Counted from the stretch's first letter, positions 26,338 to 35,576 are shown. The stretch is DNA of 64,000 nucleotides from Sphingobacterium oryzagri (GCF_028736175.1 NZ_CP117880.1:3286001-3350000), one strand, 5' to 3'. Translations and numbers: made by a program. Notes: a model not told the origin generated them from the letters alone.

Positions 26338-27252
26338 ATGATATTAAAACAACCTTATGTAGTATGCTATGGCGAAATACTGTGGGACGTATTTCCGCAA
26401 GGATCAAAAGCAGGCGGCGCACCTTTCAACGTGGCCTATAATCTTTCGCGCATGGGATTTGATGTGAACATGATCAGCCGGATTGGAGACGATGAACGCG
26501 GCAGCGCGCTCATTCATAAGATTGAAGATTGGGGGCTAAACACGGCAAACATTCAGGTAGATCTTGAAAAACCGACAAGTACCGTGCAGGCGACTTTTGA
26601 CGAAAATAACGAAGCCAGCTACGAAATCATTAACGACGTTGCCTGGGATCGTATCGCGCTTCTTCCAGAGCATCCTGAACTTGTTTCGCAAGCCGAAGCC
26701 TTTATCTTCGGTAGTTTATGTGCGCGAAACCCGATCAGCAGATCGACACTTTTTTCCCTGTTGGAGCACGCTAAGTTTCGCGTTTTCGATGTCAATTTCA
26801 GGCCGCCCTTCGTGGATCCATCACTTATCCTGGAGATACTCTACAAAACGGATTTGCTGAAAACCAATAAAGCAGAACTTAAGGAGATGCTGACATTTGT
26901 CGGTAAAAACTACAGTAATGAAGACGATGCGGCGCGCTACGTTCAGGATCATTTTGATATCCCGGAGCTACTGCTAACCAAAGGCAGCAAAGGCGCAAAA
27001 TACTACCGCGCCGGTAAAATTTATCAACAAGATGCTTTTTCGGTAGAGATTGCAGATACAGTGGGTAGTGGCGATGCCTTTTTAGCTGGATTTCTCTCCA
27101 AACGGCTGAAGCAAGCCGATCCGGAAGTCGTATTGAAGCAGGCTATCGCACTAGGCGCTTTCATTACCGCTAGAATTGGTGGTACGCCTGACTACAACTA
27201 CCAGCAGTTTACCGTCTTTCGAGATGAAAGCGATATAAAGCCTGCAAAATAG
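26338..27252 (+). CDS. Fructokinase, PfkB family
   Basis: 304 residues. PfkB motifs are intact: AGGAPFNVAYNLSRMG near the N-terminus, VFDVNFRPPF in the middle, and the anion-hole/catalytic motif DTVGSGDAF with D246. It phosphorylates fructose to fructose 6-phosphate with ATP in the cytoplasm. With the dehydrogenase across the divergent promoter, it completes sorbitol to fructose to fructose 6-phosphate. It is probably co-transcribed with the lacI-type gene. Its normal motifs contrast with the altered ones in the fused kinase domain. Confidence 0.88.
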   Translation: MILKQPYVVCYGEILWDVFPQGSKAGGAPFNVAYNLSRMGFDVNMISRIGDDERGSALIHKIEDWGLNTANIQVDLEKPTSTVQATFDENNEASYEIINDVAWDRIALLPEHPELVSQAEAFIFGSLCARNPISRSTLFSLLEHAKFRVFDVNFRPPFVDPSLILEILYKTDLLKTNKAELKEMLTFVGKNYSNEDDAARYVQDHFDIPELLLTKGSKGAKYYRAGKIYQQDAFSVEIADTVGSGDAFLAGFLSKRLKQADPEVVLKQAIALGAFITARIGGTPDYNYQQFTVFRDESDIKPAK

Positions 27253-27276
27253 TCTGACCAGATTTATATATAGTTT

Positions 27277-27307
27277 GCTAATGGTCGATAACAGGCCATT
27301 AGCGTTT
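27277..27307 (+). terminator. Probable terminator after the fructokinase gene
   Basis: GCTAATGG (27277-27284) pairs with CCATTAGC (27296-27303), followed by GTTTTG. The T-run is short, so termination strength is uncertain. Confidence 0.5.
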
Positions 27308-27609
27308 TGTTTGATGGATCCATTTTTTACATATCATAAATAGAAGGATTGAAGTAACTATATAAGAAGATATAATAAGTCGTCATAGAATTTACAAATA
27401 ACAATAATTCTAATTTCACGACAATTGCAATCGAATAGTGCGAATATTTCCCCTAAAGCAGTTGGCATAGGCTTCACGAGCTAATTTTTTAGCTGTAACT
27501 TTGCACGAATATGCCATTCGGTTAGACAGCTACCTTCCTCCTTAATTACTTACCATAAGACAAGGTATTTAAATCTGCTTACGCCTATTTTAGTAAAAAT
27601 TTAAAGGCT

Positions 27610-28263
27610 ATGCTTCAAGTAACATTTCTACTCATTGTGCTGTTGACCACTTACCTTTTCATCAAAATAACAGGGTCCAAAACAATAGCAATGTATTGGA
27701 TATTTTAGGGGGTCGTCGTTTCCACCGTCAGTTTGCTAGGCATATTTGAAAACTACCCTCCGCTATTTGCTAGCGTAATTCTTCTCATGGCAGTTAGCGC
27801 AATTGTAAGTTTAAAAAAAATCAAGCTCCCGATCAAACCTACGCTGCCAGTTTATAGTATTCATGTTATACGAGTCATCGTAGAAATAATCCTGCTAGCA
27901 CTATATAAACAAGAAAAAATTCCACGCTTAATGACTCTCGAAGGTTGGAACATTGATATCCTCTTTGGAATATCGGCTTTGGTTATTTGGTATGGGGTGG
28001 CTGTAAAACGCTTTGAATTTTCAAAAAAAGTGATCCTATTGTGGAATCTCTTAGGTATACTCTCGCTATTTTGGGTTTTAATGATCGGAATATTATCGTC
28101 CCCTTTACCCTTGCAGCAATTGGCTTTCGACATGCCAAATACTGCTGTTCTCATTTTCCCATATTCGTTACTACCAGCAGTTGTTGTTCCGTTAATCATC
28201 CTCGTTCATCTCATAGAGATAAAGCGATTAACGCTGCTTGATAACACAATTACAATAAAATAA
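27610..28263 (+). pseudogene. Conserved Bacteroidota membrane protein of unknown function, interrupted by an in-frame TAG
   Basis: ATG at 27610 opens a frame of 32 residues (MLQVTFLLIVLLTTYLFIK) closed by TAG at 27706-27708. The same frame then continues without another stop to 28263; counted through, the product would be about 217 residues with five or six transmembrane segments. The second part shows recognisable family blocks (LPVYSIHVIRVIVEIIL, IPRLMTLEGWNIDILFG, AFDMPNTAVLIFPYSLLPA). The part after the stop could only start at a TTG (27733), which would cut off the first helix. A single CAG-to-TAG change would explain it, since a glutamine before glycine fits this site. Sequencing error is an alternative. 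Upstream 27308-27609 shows no gene. Confidence 0.7.
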
Positions 28264-28779
28264 GTAAGTACAAAAAATAAATCTTATTTACAAGAATAAT
28301 AAAAACATATTTTCATTCACGATTGCTTTACGCTGGGGACTACTACTCTTCAAAAGGATTTAGCAAGGCATACTACCGAAAAACCTGAACAATATTCGTG
28401 TCAAGAATTAAACAAAGCTTCAGAAGCAAAAAAACAGAACTCAAAAACAACATTTTTAAGCAAATTAGTAACACATTTTTTTGTTTTATAAAGATGATTT
28501 TTATCACAAATTATATGAAATAATATCCACATCTTTGTCGGAAAAATTGACATTAAATGCAAAAAAACAACTAATTTACCGGTGTTTGAAACCACTGATC
28601 GCACATTATCGTTCAAAATATTTTATCAATACATATTGATAAATAAATTTAGCAGGATTTGTTGCGAATTATATTATCAACACAAACCTAAAATTTCAAG
28701 CTTTGCAGTTGTCAATACAAAAAAATACACTTAAATTGTTATGACATTTATATATTAACCCACATCAAATTATTGGATC
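28264..28779. other. Intergenic region, AT-rich, no gene seen
   Basis: 516 bp with very low GC and many short A/T runs. I find no open frame with coding character, no RNA fold that I recognise and no exact TAnnTTTG element; it must still hold the promoter of the next gene. Confidence 0.6.
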
Positions 28780-30057
28780 ATGATTGATAAAGAAGCCTAC
28801 CCTAAATTAACATTTAAAGATTTTGAGAATATTCCGGATATCAATATCATGCAACGTGCCGCCGAATTTGATGAGTTTTTGGATTACCTGGCAGACAATG
28901 GTCGGCTAAATTATCGTCTTGAAAATCAAACCGGCTGTGCACATGAACTTGAAGTGAAGGGTAACGGCCACGTGCCCGATGGAAAATATGTAAATTTTGT
29001 CTCTAATGATTACCTTGGTTTTACCCAACATCCTGAAATTAAAAAAACAGCTATCCAAGCCATAGAAAATTATGGAAATGGTGCTGGTGCCTCACCTGCT
29101 ATCGGCGGCCATTACGACTATCATGTCTTGTTGGAAGAACGAATTGCAGCATTTTTCGGCAGAACGGACGCGATTTTGTACACCACCGGCTATACGGCCA
29201 ATAGCGCAACCATCCAAGCTTTACTAAAAAAAGAAGATATCGCTATTTTGGATATGGCTGTACACGCCAGTATCTATGAAGGCTGCTCGAATACCAATGT
29301 GAAGACTTTTTTGCATAACAACATGGAGCATCTGGAAGATATCCTGAGAAAGGCAAAAGATACCTATCGTACAAAAATGGTGATTATCGATGGCGTGTAT
29401 TCCCAAGATGGCGATGTCGCTAAAATCAACGAAATACTGACCCTTGTACGTCGCTACGGTGCTTACTTGCTGATTGATGACGCACATGGCGTAGGTGTGC
29501 ACGGTAAAACAGGGCGCGGTATATTAGAAAACCCGGCTTTGCTTGCAGAAGAAGATATTATAATTACCGGCGTATTTAGTAAAACATTTGGTGGGCTCGG
29601 CGGCTATGTCGTAGCCGAACCGAAGTTGATTCGTTACCTGAAATTCCAGTCACGACAACACCTTTTCTCCGTGACCTTACCGCCTTCCCTCACACTTTCT
29701 GCCGTGCGTGGCATCGAACTGCTTGACGAAGAACCAATCTGGATGCAACGCCTTTGGGAAAACATCGCTTATTATAAGCAAGGGTTAATCGATATGGGTT
29801 TTAACGTAGGTACTACAGCATCTGGCGTTATACCGGTAAAAATAGGCGATCCTGCTTTGACCGCAAAAGCCACCACCGTACTTTACCAGCATGGTATTTA
29901 TGCCAACTGCATCATGTATCCCGCAGTATCTAAAAAAGACGCGCGTATCCGCATGTCTATGATGGCAACACATACAAAAGCACAATTAGACCAAGCCCTG
30001 GAGGCTTTCGCCATCATGGATGCCCAGCTCGGCATATCGTCAAAGTCGAGCGACTAA
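28780..30057 (+). CDS. PLP-dependent alpha-oxoamine synthase family enzyme (KBL/BioF/SPT-like)
   Basis: 425 residues, fold type I. The PLP lysine is K268 in GVFSKTFGGLGGYV; the pocket aspartate and histidine are in LLIDDAHGVGVHG, and IDGVYSQDGD is the usual strand motif. The family joins an amino acid with an acyl-CoA and loses CO2: 2-amino-3-ketobutyrate ligase (glycine), 8-amino-7-oxononanoate synthase (alanine) or serine palmitoyltransferase (serine). The protein has about 35 extra N-terminal residues compared with those enzymes and is not next to biotin, threonine or sphingolipid genes, so the substrate stays open. Single-gene unit, closed by a strong terminator. Confidence 0.85.
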   Translation: MIDKEAYPKLTFKDFENIPDINIMQRAAEFDEFLDYLADNGRLNYRLENQTGCAHELEVKGNGHVPDGKYVNFVSNDYLGFTQHPEIKKTAIQAIENYGNGAGASPAIGGHYDYHVLLEERIAAFFGRTDAILYTTGYTANSATIQALLKKEDIAILDMAVHASIYEGCSNTNVKTFLHNNMEHLEDILRKAKDTYRTKMVIIDGVYSQDGDVAKINEILTLVRRYGAYLLIDDAHGVGVHGKTGRGILENPALLAEEDIIITGVFSKTFGGLGGYVVAEPKLIRYLKFQSRQHLFSVTLPPSLTLSAVRGIELLDEEPIWMQRLWENIAYYKQGLIDMGFNVGTTASGVIPVKIGDPALTAKATTVLYQHGIYANCIMYPAVSKKDARIRMSMMATHTKAQLDQALEAFAIMDAQLGISSKSSD

Positions 30058-30101
30058 ACAACGGTTTATCGTTTATCAGCAGACTGGTTAAACGCATGCA
30101 G

Positions 30102-30138
30102 AAAAACAGTAAGAAAAAAATCTTACTGTTTTTTTTTT
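30102..30138 (+). terminator. Rho-independent terminator after the oxoamine synthase gene
   Basis: AACAGTAAGA (30105-30114) pairs with TCTTACTGTT (30121-30130), A6 loop, followed by an unbroken T-run to 30138. Confidence 0.85.
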
Positions 30139-30524
30139 GCCGCAAAAAGCGGATAGGAAGCTTAACAGAGACCGCATGCAAAGCGTACTGTAACAAGAAA
30201 AAGCCGCTGTCTTGAAGCAACCATTTTCACCTATATCAATAGACTTCCACAGCAACATTACCCTAAAACAAGCTGCTCATTGCCAAAGCCTAAGCCGGTA
30301 AACACCGGTGTTCTAACATCGACTTGTAATACTGACGTCAAAATAAAAAAGTCCATCAAAAAGATACAGAACCAACGAGCTATTTTCTCTGCAGAATCTT
30401 ATATTAGTGCAACGCGATAAGGCATGCAAATTTCATTTTATTACCATACATCAATGTCATGGAGGCAATTTTTGTATGAAATTTGTTTGTATAGAATCAA
30501 CAAGAAAATAAACAAGATAAAATT
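30139..30524. other. Intergenic region, no gene seen
   Basis: 386 bp between the terminator and the YceI gene. It contains no open frame with coding character. The segment ATTTTTGTATGAAATTTGTTTG near 30467-30490 has several TTTG steps and may contain the YceI promoter, but no exact TAnnTTTG was found. Confidence 0.5.
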
Positions 30525-31052
30525 ATGGCAACATGGAATTTAGACAAAGCGCACAGTGAGCTTGAATTCAAAGTAAAACACATGATGATTTCCAACGTCA
30601 AAGGACAGTTTCAAGATTTTGACGTAACGGTAGACAGCAGTTCTGCGGATCTTTCGCAGGCGCAAGTCAACGTTGAAATAAAAACCAACTCTGTTACCAC
30701 AAAAAACGAGCCTCGAGACCAACACTTAAGAGGAGAAGAATTTTTTAATTCATCGACCTTTCCCGATATCACTTTTAAATCGACGGAGATATCAAAAATT
30801 GACGAACACGAATTTTCCCTATTAGGCGATTTGACAATAAAAGGCGTAACAAAACCTGCGGTATTTACAGCAGCATTCGGTGGCGTAGCAAAAGATCCCT
30901 GGGGAAATCAAAAAGCTGGATACAGCGTCTATGGAAAGATCAATAGACAAGATTTTGGTCTAACCTGGAATGCAGCGCTGGAAACGGGCGGTGTAATGGT
31001 CAGCGAAGAAGTGAAATTTCATGCCGATGTACAATTCGTATTGGCGCAATAG
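30525..31052 (+). CDS. YceI family protein (polyisoprenoid-binding lipocalin-like fold)
   Basis: 175 residues. Starts directly with the YceI domain (ATWNLDKAHSELEFKVKHMM) and covers it to the end (KINRQDFGLTWNAALETGGVMVSEEVKF), without signal peptide, so this version is cytoplasmic; many homologues are periplasmic. The family forms an extended beta-barrel that binds long isoprenoid or lipid chains such as quinones. It is a single gene with an own terminator shared with the convergent pirin gene. Confidence 0.9.
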   Translation: MATWNLDKAHSELEFKVKHMMISNVKGQFQDFDVTVDSSSADLSQAQVNVEIKTNSVTTKNEPRDQHLRGEEFFNSSTFPDITFKSTEISKIDEHEFSLLGDLTIKGVTKPAVFTAAFGGVAKDPWGNQKAGYSVYGKINRQDFGLTWNAALETGGVMVSEEVKFHADVQFVLAQ

Positions 31053-31072
31053 TCGCCTCTCTAAAAAATGAT

Positions 31073-31110
31073 GATGCGCTTGCCATAAACAAGCGCGTCA
31101 TTGTTTTTTT
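31073..31110. terminator. Shared terminator between YceI and pirin genes
   Basis: GATGCGCTTG (31073-31082) pairs with CAAGCGCGTC (31090-31099), one G-U pair, 7-nt loop, followed by ATTG and a long T-run. The convergent pirin stop lies at its end (31110). Confidence 0.75.
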
Positions 31111-31826
31111 TAAGACTGCATTGAGACTTCCATAAGCAGAAATTCAGCTGCTGATTTCGCGGTTATCGTGACTTCTTGGAGCGCAGTAATAGCAAGCCCA
31201 TCACGCGTCTGCAACGTATATCCATCCACCAAAAGCTCACCCGATAGATTGAAAATATACAGTCCGGTATGCTCACCCTTGAAAGTATATTTCTGTGCAA
31301 CGCCCGCGTCAAAATTCCCCAAACTAAACCAAGCATCTTGATGAATCCAAACACCTTCATCGGCCGGATTTGGAGAGAGTATCTGTTGAAATTTATTGAC
31401 CCGATCGGCCGGATTTAACGATAACTGATCGTAACGTGGCGAAACATTCCGTTTGTTCGGGTAAACCCAGATCTGCAAAAACTTCACATCGCGATCGCTA
31501 TTTTTGTTATACTCGCTATGCGTTACGCCTGTCCCCGCGCTCATCACCTGGATATCACCGCTCCGGATAACCTTCACATTGCCTATGCTATCTTTATGTT
31601 CCAGATCACCTGCCAGCGGAATGGAAATAATCTCCATATTGTCGTGCGGGTGCGCTCCAAAACCTTGTCCTGCAGCCACATGATCGTCATTTAACACCCG
31701 CAGCACACCAAATTGCATCCGCTCCGGATTAAAATAATTCGCAAAACTAAATGTATGTTTCGACTGTAACCAACCGTGATCAGCGCTTCCGCGTGAATCG
31801 GCCGCATGAAAAATGTAATTTGCCAT
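31110..31826 (-). CDS. Pirin family protein (bicupin, YhhW-like)
   Basis: 238 residues. The metal ligands expected for pirins are present: H59 and H61 (GAHPHDNMEI) and H103 and E105 (TGVTHSEYN). The N-terminal motif HTFSFANYF is the pirin signature. Bacterial members bind iron or other metals and some open the flavonol ring of quercetin in vitro; the physiological role is usually unknown. It lies 75 bp after the AKR gene on the same strand and could be read through from that operon. Confidence 0.9.
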   Translation of the reverse strand: MANYIFHAADSRGSADHGWLQSKHTFSFANYFNPERMQFGVLRVLNDDHVAAGQGFGAHPHDNMEIISIPLAGDLEHKDSIGNVKVIRSGDIQVMSAGTGVTHSEYNKNSDRDVKFLQIWVYPNKRNVSPRYDQLSLNPADRVNKFQQILSPNPADEGVWIHQDAWFSLGNFDAGVAQKYTFKGEHTGLYIFNLSGELLVDGYTLQTRDGLAITALQEVTITAKSAAEFLLMEVSMQS

Positions 31827-31901
31827 TGTTTTTACCTTTCCTTATGTATAACAAAAGTGGCTATAACCGCGCAATCTTTCATTGAACTAGATTAAGAAAT
31901 A

Positions 31902-32807
31902 TTAGCTTAAGTGATCGGTATAAACCAACCTGCGTAAGCCACGTTCCAATTCGGCTGAAGCTGCTGCCGACAAACGAGGCTGCTCACGTAAAAAAGAGCT
32001 TAAATCATCAAGCTGTGCAGCCGTGCGCACACCTACCGCGGCTACCGAAACGGCTGGATTGGCCAATACATACGCCAAAAGCACGTGCGACTTGCTCATG
32101 CCTGTCGCTTCTGCCAGCTTCTCTACATGTCGATTGGCATGGCCAACTTCGCCAGATGTAAGCTGTAAATAACTGTCAATCGGCTTGTCAACGAGCAATC
32201 CTTGCGTAAGCGCGCCACGACTAACGACGGCTATGTCTTTCTCTGCCAACAGCGGAAAAACATATTCCGGACGTCGATCTAACAGGTTGTACTGCATCAT
32301 CACACTAACGATGTTTGATCGTGTTGCATACGCATGAATCACGTTTGGACGAATCGATGAAATGCCATAATAGCGAATTTTCCCTTCCTTAACCAGTTGT
32401 TCAAAAGCTTCGATAATTTCATCAATCGGATCTTCGATTAAGCCACCGTGCAACTGATATAGATCGATGTATTCGGTATGCAGTCGCGAAAGCGAAGCCT
32501 CAACCGCCTTCAAAATATACGCTTTAGAAGCTTTCCAATCCCAGGTACTACCATCCGGTCGCCATTGGTTACCCACCTTGCTTGCCAGCACAACATCTTT
32601 TCGCCTGCCGCGTAGCGCCTGGCCCAGCAGTTCTTCATTCATGCCGCGCTCGTATAAATCTGCCGTATCAAAATAATTGATACCCAGCTCAACCGCTTGC
32701 TGAATAAGATGGGTGTTCCGCGCAGTCGCGCCGCCTTTAAGCGACATCCCGCCTATACCAATCGGCGAAACCTGTAAATTCGATTTTCCGAGCTTAGTTA
32801 ACTGCAT
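31902..32807 (-). CDS. Aldo/keto reductase
   Basis: 301 residues. The catalytic tetrad is complete: D47 and Y52 in FDTADLYERGMNEELLG, K77 in VLASKVGNQW, and H120 in LYQLHGG. A YajO/Tas-like oxidoreductase that reduces aldehydes or ketones with NADPH in the cytoplasm; the physiological substrate is unknown. Its start codon overlaps the end of the upstream FKBP gene by 14 bp, so the two are translationally linked. Confidence 0.9.
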   Translation of the reverse strand: MQLTKLGKSNLQVSPIGIGGMSLKGGATARNTHLIQQAVELGINYFDTADLYERGMNEELLGQALRGRRKDVVLASKVGNQWRPDGSTWDWKASKAYILKAVEASLSRLHTEYIDLYQLHGGLIEDPIDEIIEAFEQLVKEGKIRYYGISSIRPNVIHAYATRSNIVSVMMQYNLLDRRPEYVFPLLAEKDIAVVSRGALTQGLLVDKPIDSYLQLTSGEVGHANRHVEKLAEATGMSKSHVLLAYVLANPAVSVAAVGVRTAAQLDDLSSFLREQPRLSAAASAELERGLRRLVYTDHLS

Positions 32808-33474
32808 TATTATCTTTTATTCCGATCAACTCAATTTCAAAGACTAACGCGCTGTAAGGCGGTATATCCGCACCGGCGCCACGCTCGCCATAACCCAGAT
32901 CAGAAGGAATGTATAACCGGTATTTAGAACCAACCGTCATCAACGGAATGCCGATTTGCCAACCTCGGATTACCCGGTCTAAACCCAGATCAATCGGCTC
33001 ACCGCGATCATACGAACTGTCAAAAACTTTACCGCTTGCTAACGCTCCTTTGTAGTGAACCGTCACTTCGTCGGTAGCCGTTGGCTTGGCGCCAGTTCCT
33101 TCCTGCAAAACTTCATAATATAAGCCTGCTTCTCCAGCCTTTACGCCGGGCTTCGTTTTTATACCATCAAAAAATGTAGTTTCTTCTTGTTTAAGCGCTT
33201 TTGCTTTCATTTCTGCAGCCTGCGCAAAGGCGGCTTTGATAATACGTATCCCTTCTTCTTTTTCGATTAACCGACTGGAGCCCGCAACGCCATCCTGCAC
33301 ACCTTTTAAAAAGCTTTCCGGATGGATAACAACGCCGCTCGCGGTTAAGGAAGATCCGACATCCATGCCCAAAGCATAAGAAACCGAGTCTGTTGATGAT
33401 GTTAATTTTTGTGCTTTTCCCTGCATCGCTTGCGTCAGCAACAAAGCCAACACCCCTATTCCTATCTTATTCAT
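32794..33474 (-). CDS. FKBP-type peptidyl-prolyl cis-trans isomerase, exported (Mip/FkpA-like)
   Basis: 226 residues with a signal peptide (cleavage near GKA|QK, residue 21). An FKBP_N dimerisation region rich in helices lies at about 25-120 and the FKBP catalytic domain at about 125-222 (VTVHYKGALASGKVFDSSYDRGEP, VIRGWQIGIPLMTVGSKYRLYIPS, YGERGAGADIPPYSALVFEIEL). It should speed proline isomerisation in periplasmic protein folding. It is 5 bp after the glycosyltransferase gene and overlaps the AKR gene by 14 bp. Confidence 0.93.
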   Translation of the reverse strand: MNKIGIGVLALLLTQAMQGKAQKLTSSTDSVSYALGMDVGSSLTASGVVIHPESFLKGVQDGVAGSSRLIEKEEGIRIIKAAFAQAAEMKAKALKQEETTFFDGIKTKPGVKAGEAGLYYEVLQEGTGAKPTATDEVTVHYKGALASGKVFDSSYDRGEPIDLGLDRVIRGWQIGIPLMTVGSKYRLYIPSDLGYGERGAGADIPPYSALVFEIELIGIKDNNAVN

Positions 33475-33479
33475 GTTTA

Positions 33480-34466
33480 TTATTTATGTTTTTCTACAAT
33501 TTTTGCGATAATATCCTTTGTTTCATCGGGATAATCGACGACCACACGATTTTTACTATTCAGCCAAGACTCGATGGCATAGTCATATTTTTTCTTCAGA
33601 TTCTGGATTACAGGTACACCCATCTGATCTAATGCCGCTGCGTTTAAATGCTGCTCATACTGGTTTTTCATAGGAACCACGAGCAACTTTTTACCGAGAT
33701 ACAACGCCTCTGCAGGTGTTTCAAAACCAGCGCCACACAACACCCCCGATGCGTTGGCCATACTTTGCACAAAGCTATCGCTCTGTATGGGGTTGATGGT
33801 CACATTTTTCATCGAAAACTTTTTCTTATTATGCTTCGAATAGACATCCCACTGAATGTCTGGGAACTTCGACAAATTTTTCAACAGATGGGCATCATCA
33901 TACGATGGGAGATAAACCGTGTAGTGACCCAAATCTTTTGGCGTAAGCGCGCGAATAGACTGCCGGATGACAGGCGTAAAAATATGCTCGTTATACGATT
34001 TAAAGTGAAAACCATACGATACGCTGGAAGGCGCATAGTTTTTCATGATAAATTTGCCCAGCATATCTTTTTCTTCAGGCTTTGGGCTGGCTGCATCAAG
34101 CGCACCTATCTGATGGCTCAGGCCGATGCAGGGCACGTCTCGCGTTTGGCAGGCCCAGGCAGAGATTGGCTCAAAGTCATTGATAACCAAATCATACTGC
34201 TCCACCGGAAGATGATTGATCTCTTGGATAAACTTCCGGACGGTAGAACTCATAAACGTGCGCCATAAATCTACCCCACCTGATTTACCGAAAATAAAAC
34301 TTAAACCATGTAATCGATATTTTACCGGAAAAGGCAACTGAATATCTGCCTGAATACCACTGACGAGCACATCTACCTCCGCCAGCTGCTGTAAAATTGG
34401 GATAATGTCTAATGCTCTTGTTAAATGCCCGTTTCCGGTGCCTTGCACGGCATACAGTATCTTCAT
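33480..34466 (-). CDS. Glycosyltransferase, GT-B fold (MurG/UGT-like)
   Basis: 328 residues from the ATG at 34466, which starts directly with the fold (MKILYAVQGTGNGHLTRALD); a frame-consistent ATG 33 bp upstream adds a tail with no homologous look and is less likely. The N-terminal GNGHLTRA loop and the C-terminal donor-site block SGVLCGAGFETPAEALYLGKKLLVVP are typical for nucleotide-sugar-dependent GT-B enzymes. Acceptor unknown; lipid or antibiotic-like small molecules are usual for this group. First gene of the GT-FKBP-AKR operon, divergent from the zinc hydrolase gene with 114 bp between. Confidence 0.83.
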   Translation of the reverse strand: MKILYAVQGTGNGHLTRALDIIPILQQLAEVDVLVSGIQADIQLPFPVKYRLHGLSFIFGKSGGVDLWRTFMSSTVRKFIQEINHLPVEQYDLVINDFEPISAWACQTRDVPCIGLSHQIGALDAASPKPEEKDMLGKFIMKNYAPSSVSYGFHFKSYNEHIFTPVIRQSIRALTPKDLGHYTVYLPSYDDAHLLKNLSKFPDIQWDVYSKHNKKKFSMKNVTINPIQSDSFVQSMANASGVLCGAGFETPAEALYLGKKLLVVPMKNQYEQHLNAAALDQMGVPVIQNLKKKYDYAIESWLNSKNRVVVDYPDETKDIIAKIVEKHK

Positions 34467-34580
34467 AGTCTGCTGAATTTTCTGACCTCCAAAGTACAAA
34501 TTTTATCAGGAAAAGACACAGCATCGCTTCGATTTCATGCGCTTTTTCGTATTTTTATGGAGGAACATAAACCTACGATT

Positions 34581-35522
34581 ATGTTACGAAAAACCAAGAT
34601 GCTCTGCTACTTGCCCTTATGCCTACTCTGCTGTTCGTGGGGCTTTTTTGCGCATAAAAAAATTAATCAGGCCGCGATCTATACGTTGCCGACCGAATTG
34701 GCTATCTTTTTTAAAAAACACAGCAAGCAGATTACCGAGAAAGCCATCGACCCGGATAAGCGCTGTTATGTAGATTCGGCAGAATCGCCACGCCATTATA
34801 TCGATATCGATCACTATGATGCCGGCCAAATAGACTCCATTCCGGTACATTGGAGCCAGGCCAAAGAAAAATACCAGGAGCGTAAAATGCTAGCGCAAGG
34901 CATTGTACCCTGGCAAATCCAATTGACCTACCAGAAACTTGTACAAGCCTTTAGGAACAAAGACTTAGATCGCATCATTCAATACGCTGCCGATCTCGGT
35001 CACTACATTGGCGATGCGCATGTGCCGCTCCACACCACGAGCAATTACAACGGTCAGCAAACCGGCCAAATTGGTATACACGCCTTTTGGGAAAGTCGTA
35101 TCCCAGAGATGTTTACCGATAGCTACAACCTGCTCGTCGGAAAAGCCGTTTACATCGCAAGCCCGATAGATACCGCCTGGGCTATCATTAAAGAAAGCCA
35201 TGCGCTGGTGAAGGACGTGCTGGAAGTTGAAAAAAAATTATCCGTAGAATTTCCGAAAAATAAACAACGTAGCTACATCACCCGCAACAATATACTGATC
35301 GCATCGTATTCAGATGCCTATACCCGTGCTTATCACGAGCGCATGAACGGGATGGTCGAGCGTAGAATGCGCCATTCCATTCATCGTGTGGGCTCATTTT
35401 GGTTTTCGGCCTGGGTAGATGCCGGTCAACCTAAACTGAGCAACAAGGACTTACAACCAGACAATAAAAAAACAGAAGATAATGAGACAATAAAAATAAT
35501 CGGCCGTGAAGAATGGCATTAA
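34581..35522 (+). CDS. S1/P1 nuclease / zinc-dependent phospholipase C family protein, exported
   Basis: 313 residues from the ATG at 34581; earlier in-frame starts run back into the divergent gene and would hide the signal peptide. The signal peptide appears to end at S19, leaving W20 as mature N-terminus; in this family the N-terminal Trp is a zinc ligand, followed here by H25 (WGFFAHKKIN). Further ligands are in PRHYIDIDHYD and the signature GHYIGDAHVPLH, and in HAFWES. Trinuclear zinc phosphoesterase of the periplasm or outside; whether it cuts nucleic acids or phospholipids is undecided. Confidence 0.85.
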   Translation: MLRKTKMLCYLPLCLLCCSWGFFAHKKINQAAIYTLPTELAIFFKKHSKQITEKAIDPDKRCYVDSAESPRHYIDIDHYDAGQIDSIPVHWSQAKEKYQERKMLAQGIVPWQIQLTYQKLVQAFRNKDLDRIIQYAADLGHYIGDAHVPLHTTSNYNGQQTGQIGIHAFWESRIPEMFTDSYNLLVGKAVYIASPIDTAWAIIKESHALVKDVLEVEKKLSVEFPKNKQRSYITRNNILIASYSDAYTRAYHERMNGMVERRMRHSIHRVGSFWFSAWVDAGQPKLSNKDLQPDNKKTEDNETIKIIGREEWH

Positions 35523-35547
35523 GCATATTTTTAAAGAGAAAAATGAT

Positions 35548-35555
35548 TAGTTTTG
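35548..35555 (+). promoter_or_regulatory. -7 promoter element before the TonB-dependent receptor
   Basis: TAGTTTTG fits TAnnTTTG and lies 21 bp before the ATG at 35577. No exact -33 element is seen. Confidence 0.45.
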
Positions 35556-35576
35556 CGCCTTTAATCTAAAAAAATC

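Noticed and set aside
33648..34268. 206-codon + strand open frame opposite the glycosyltransferase gene
   Set aside because: It mirrors a real GT-B gene on the other strand, has an odd residue make-up (many Arg, His, Cys) and no start context.
35523..35576. Cobalamin riboswitch before the BtuB-sized receptor
   Set aside because: Only 54 bp lie between the genes and no B12-box motif is seen.
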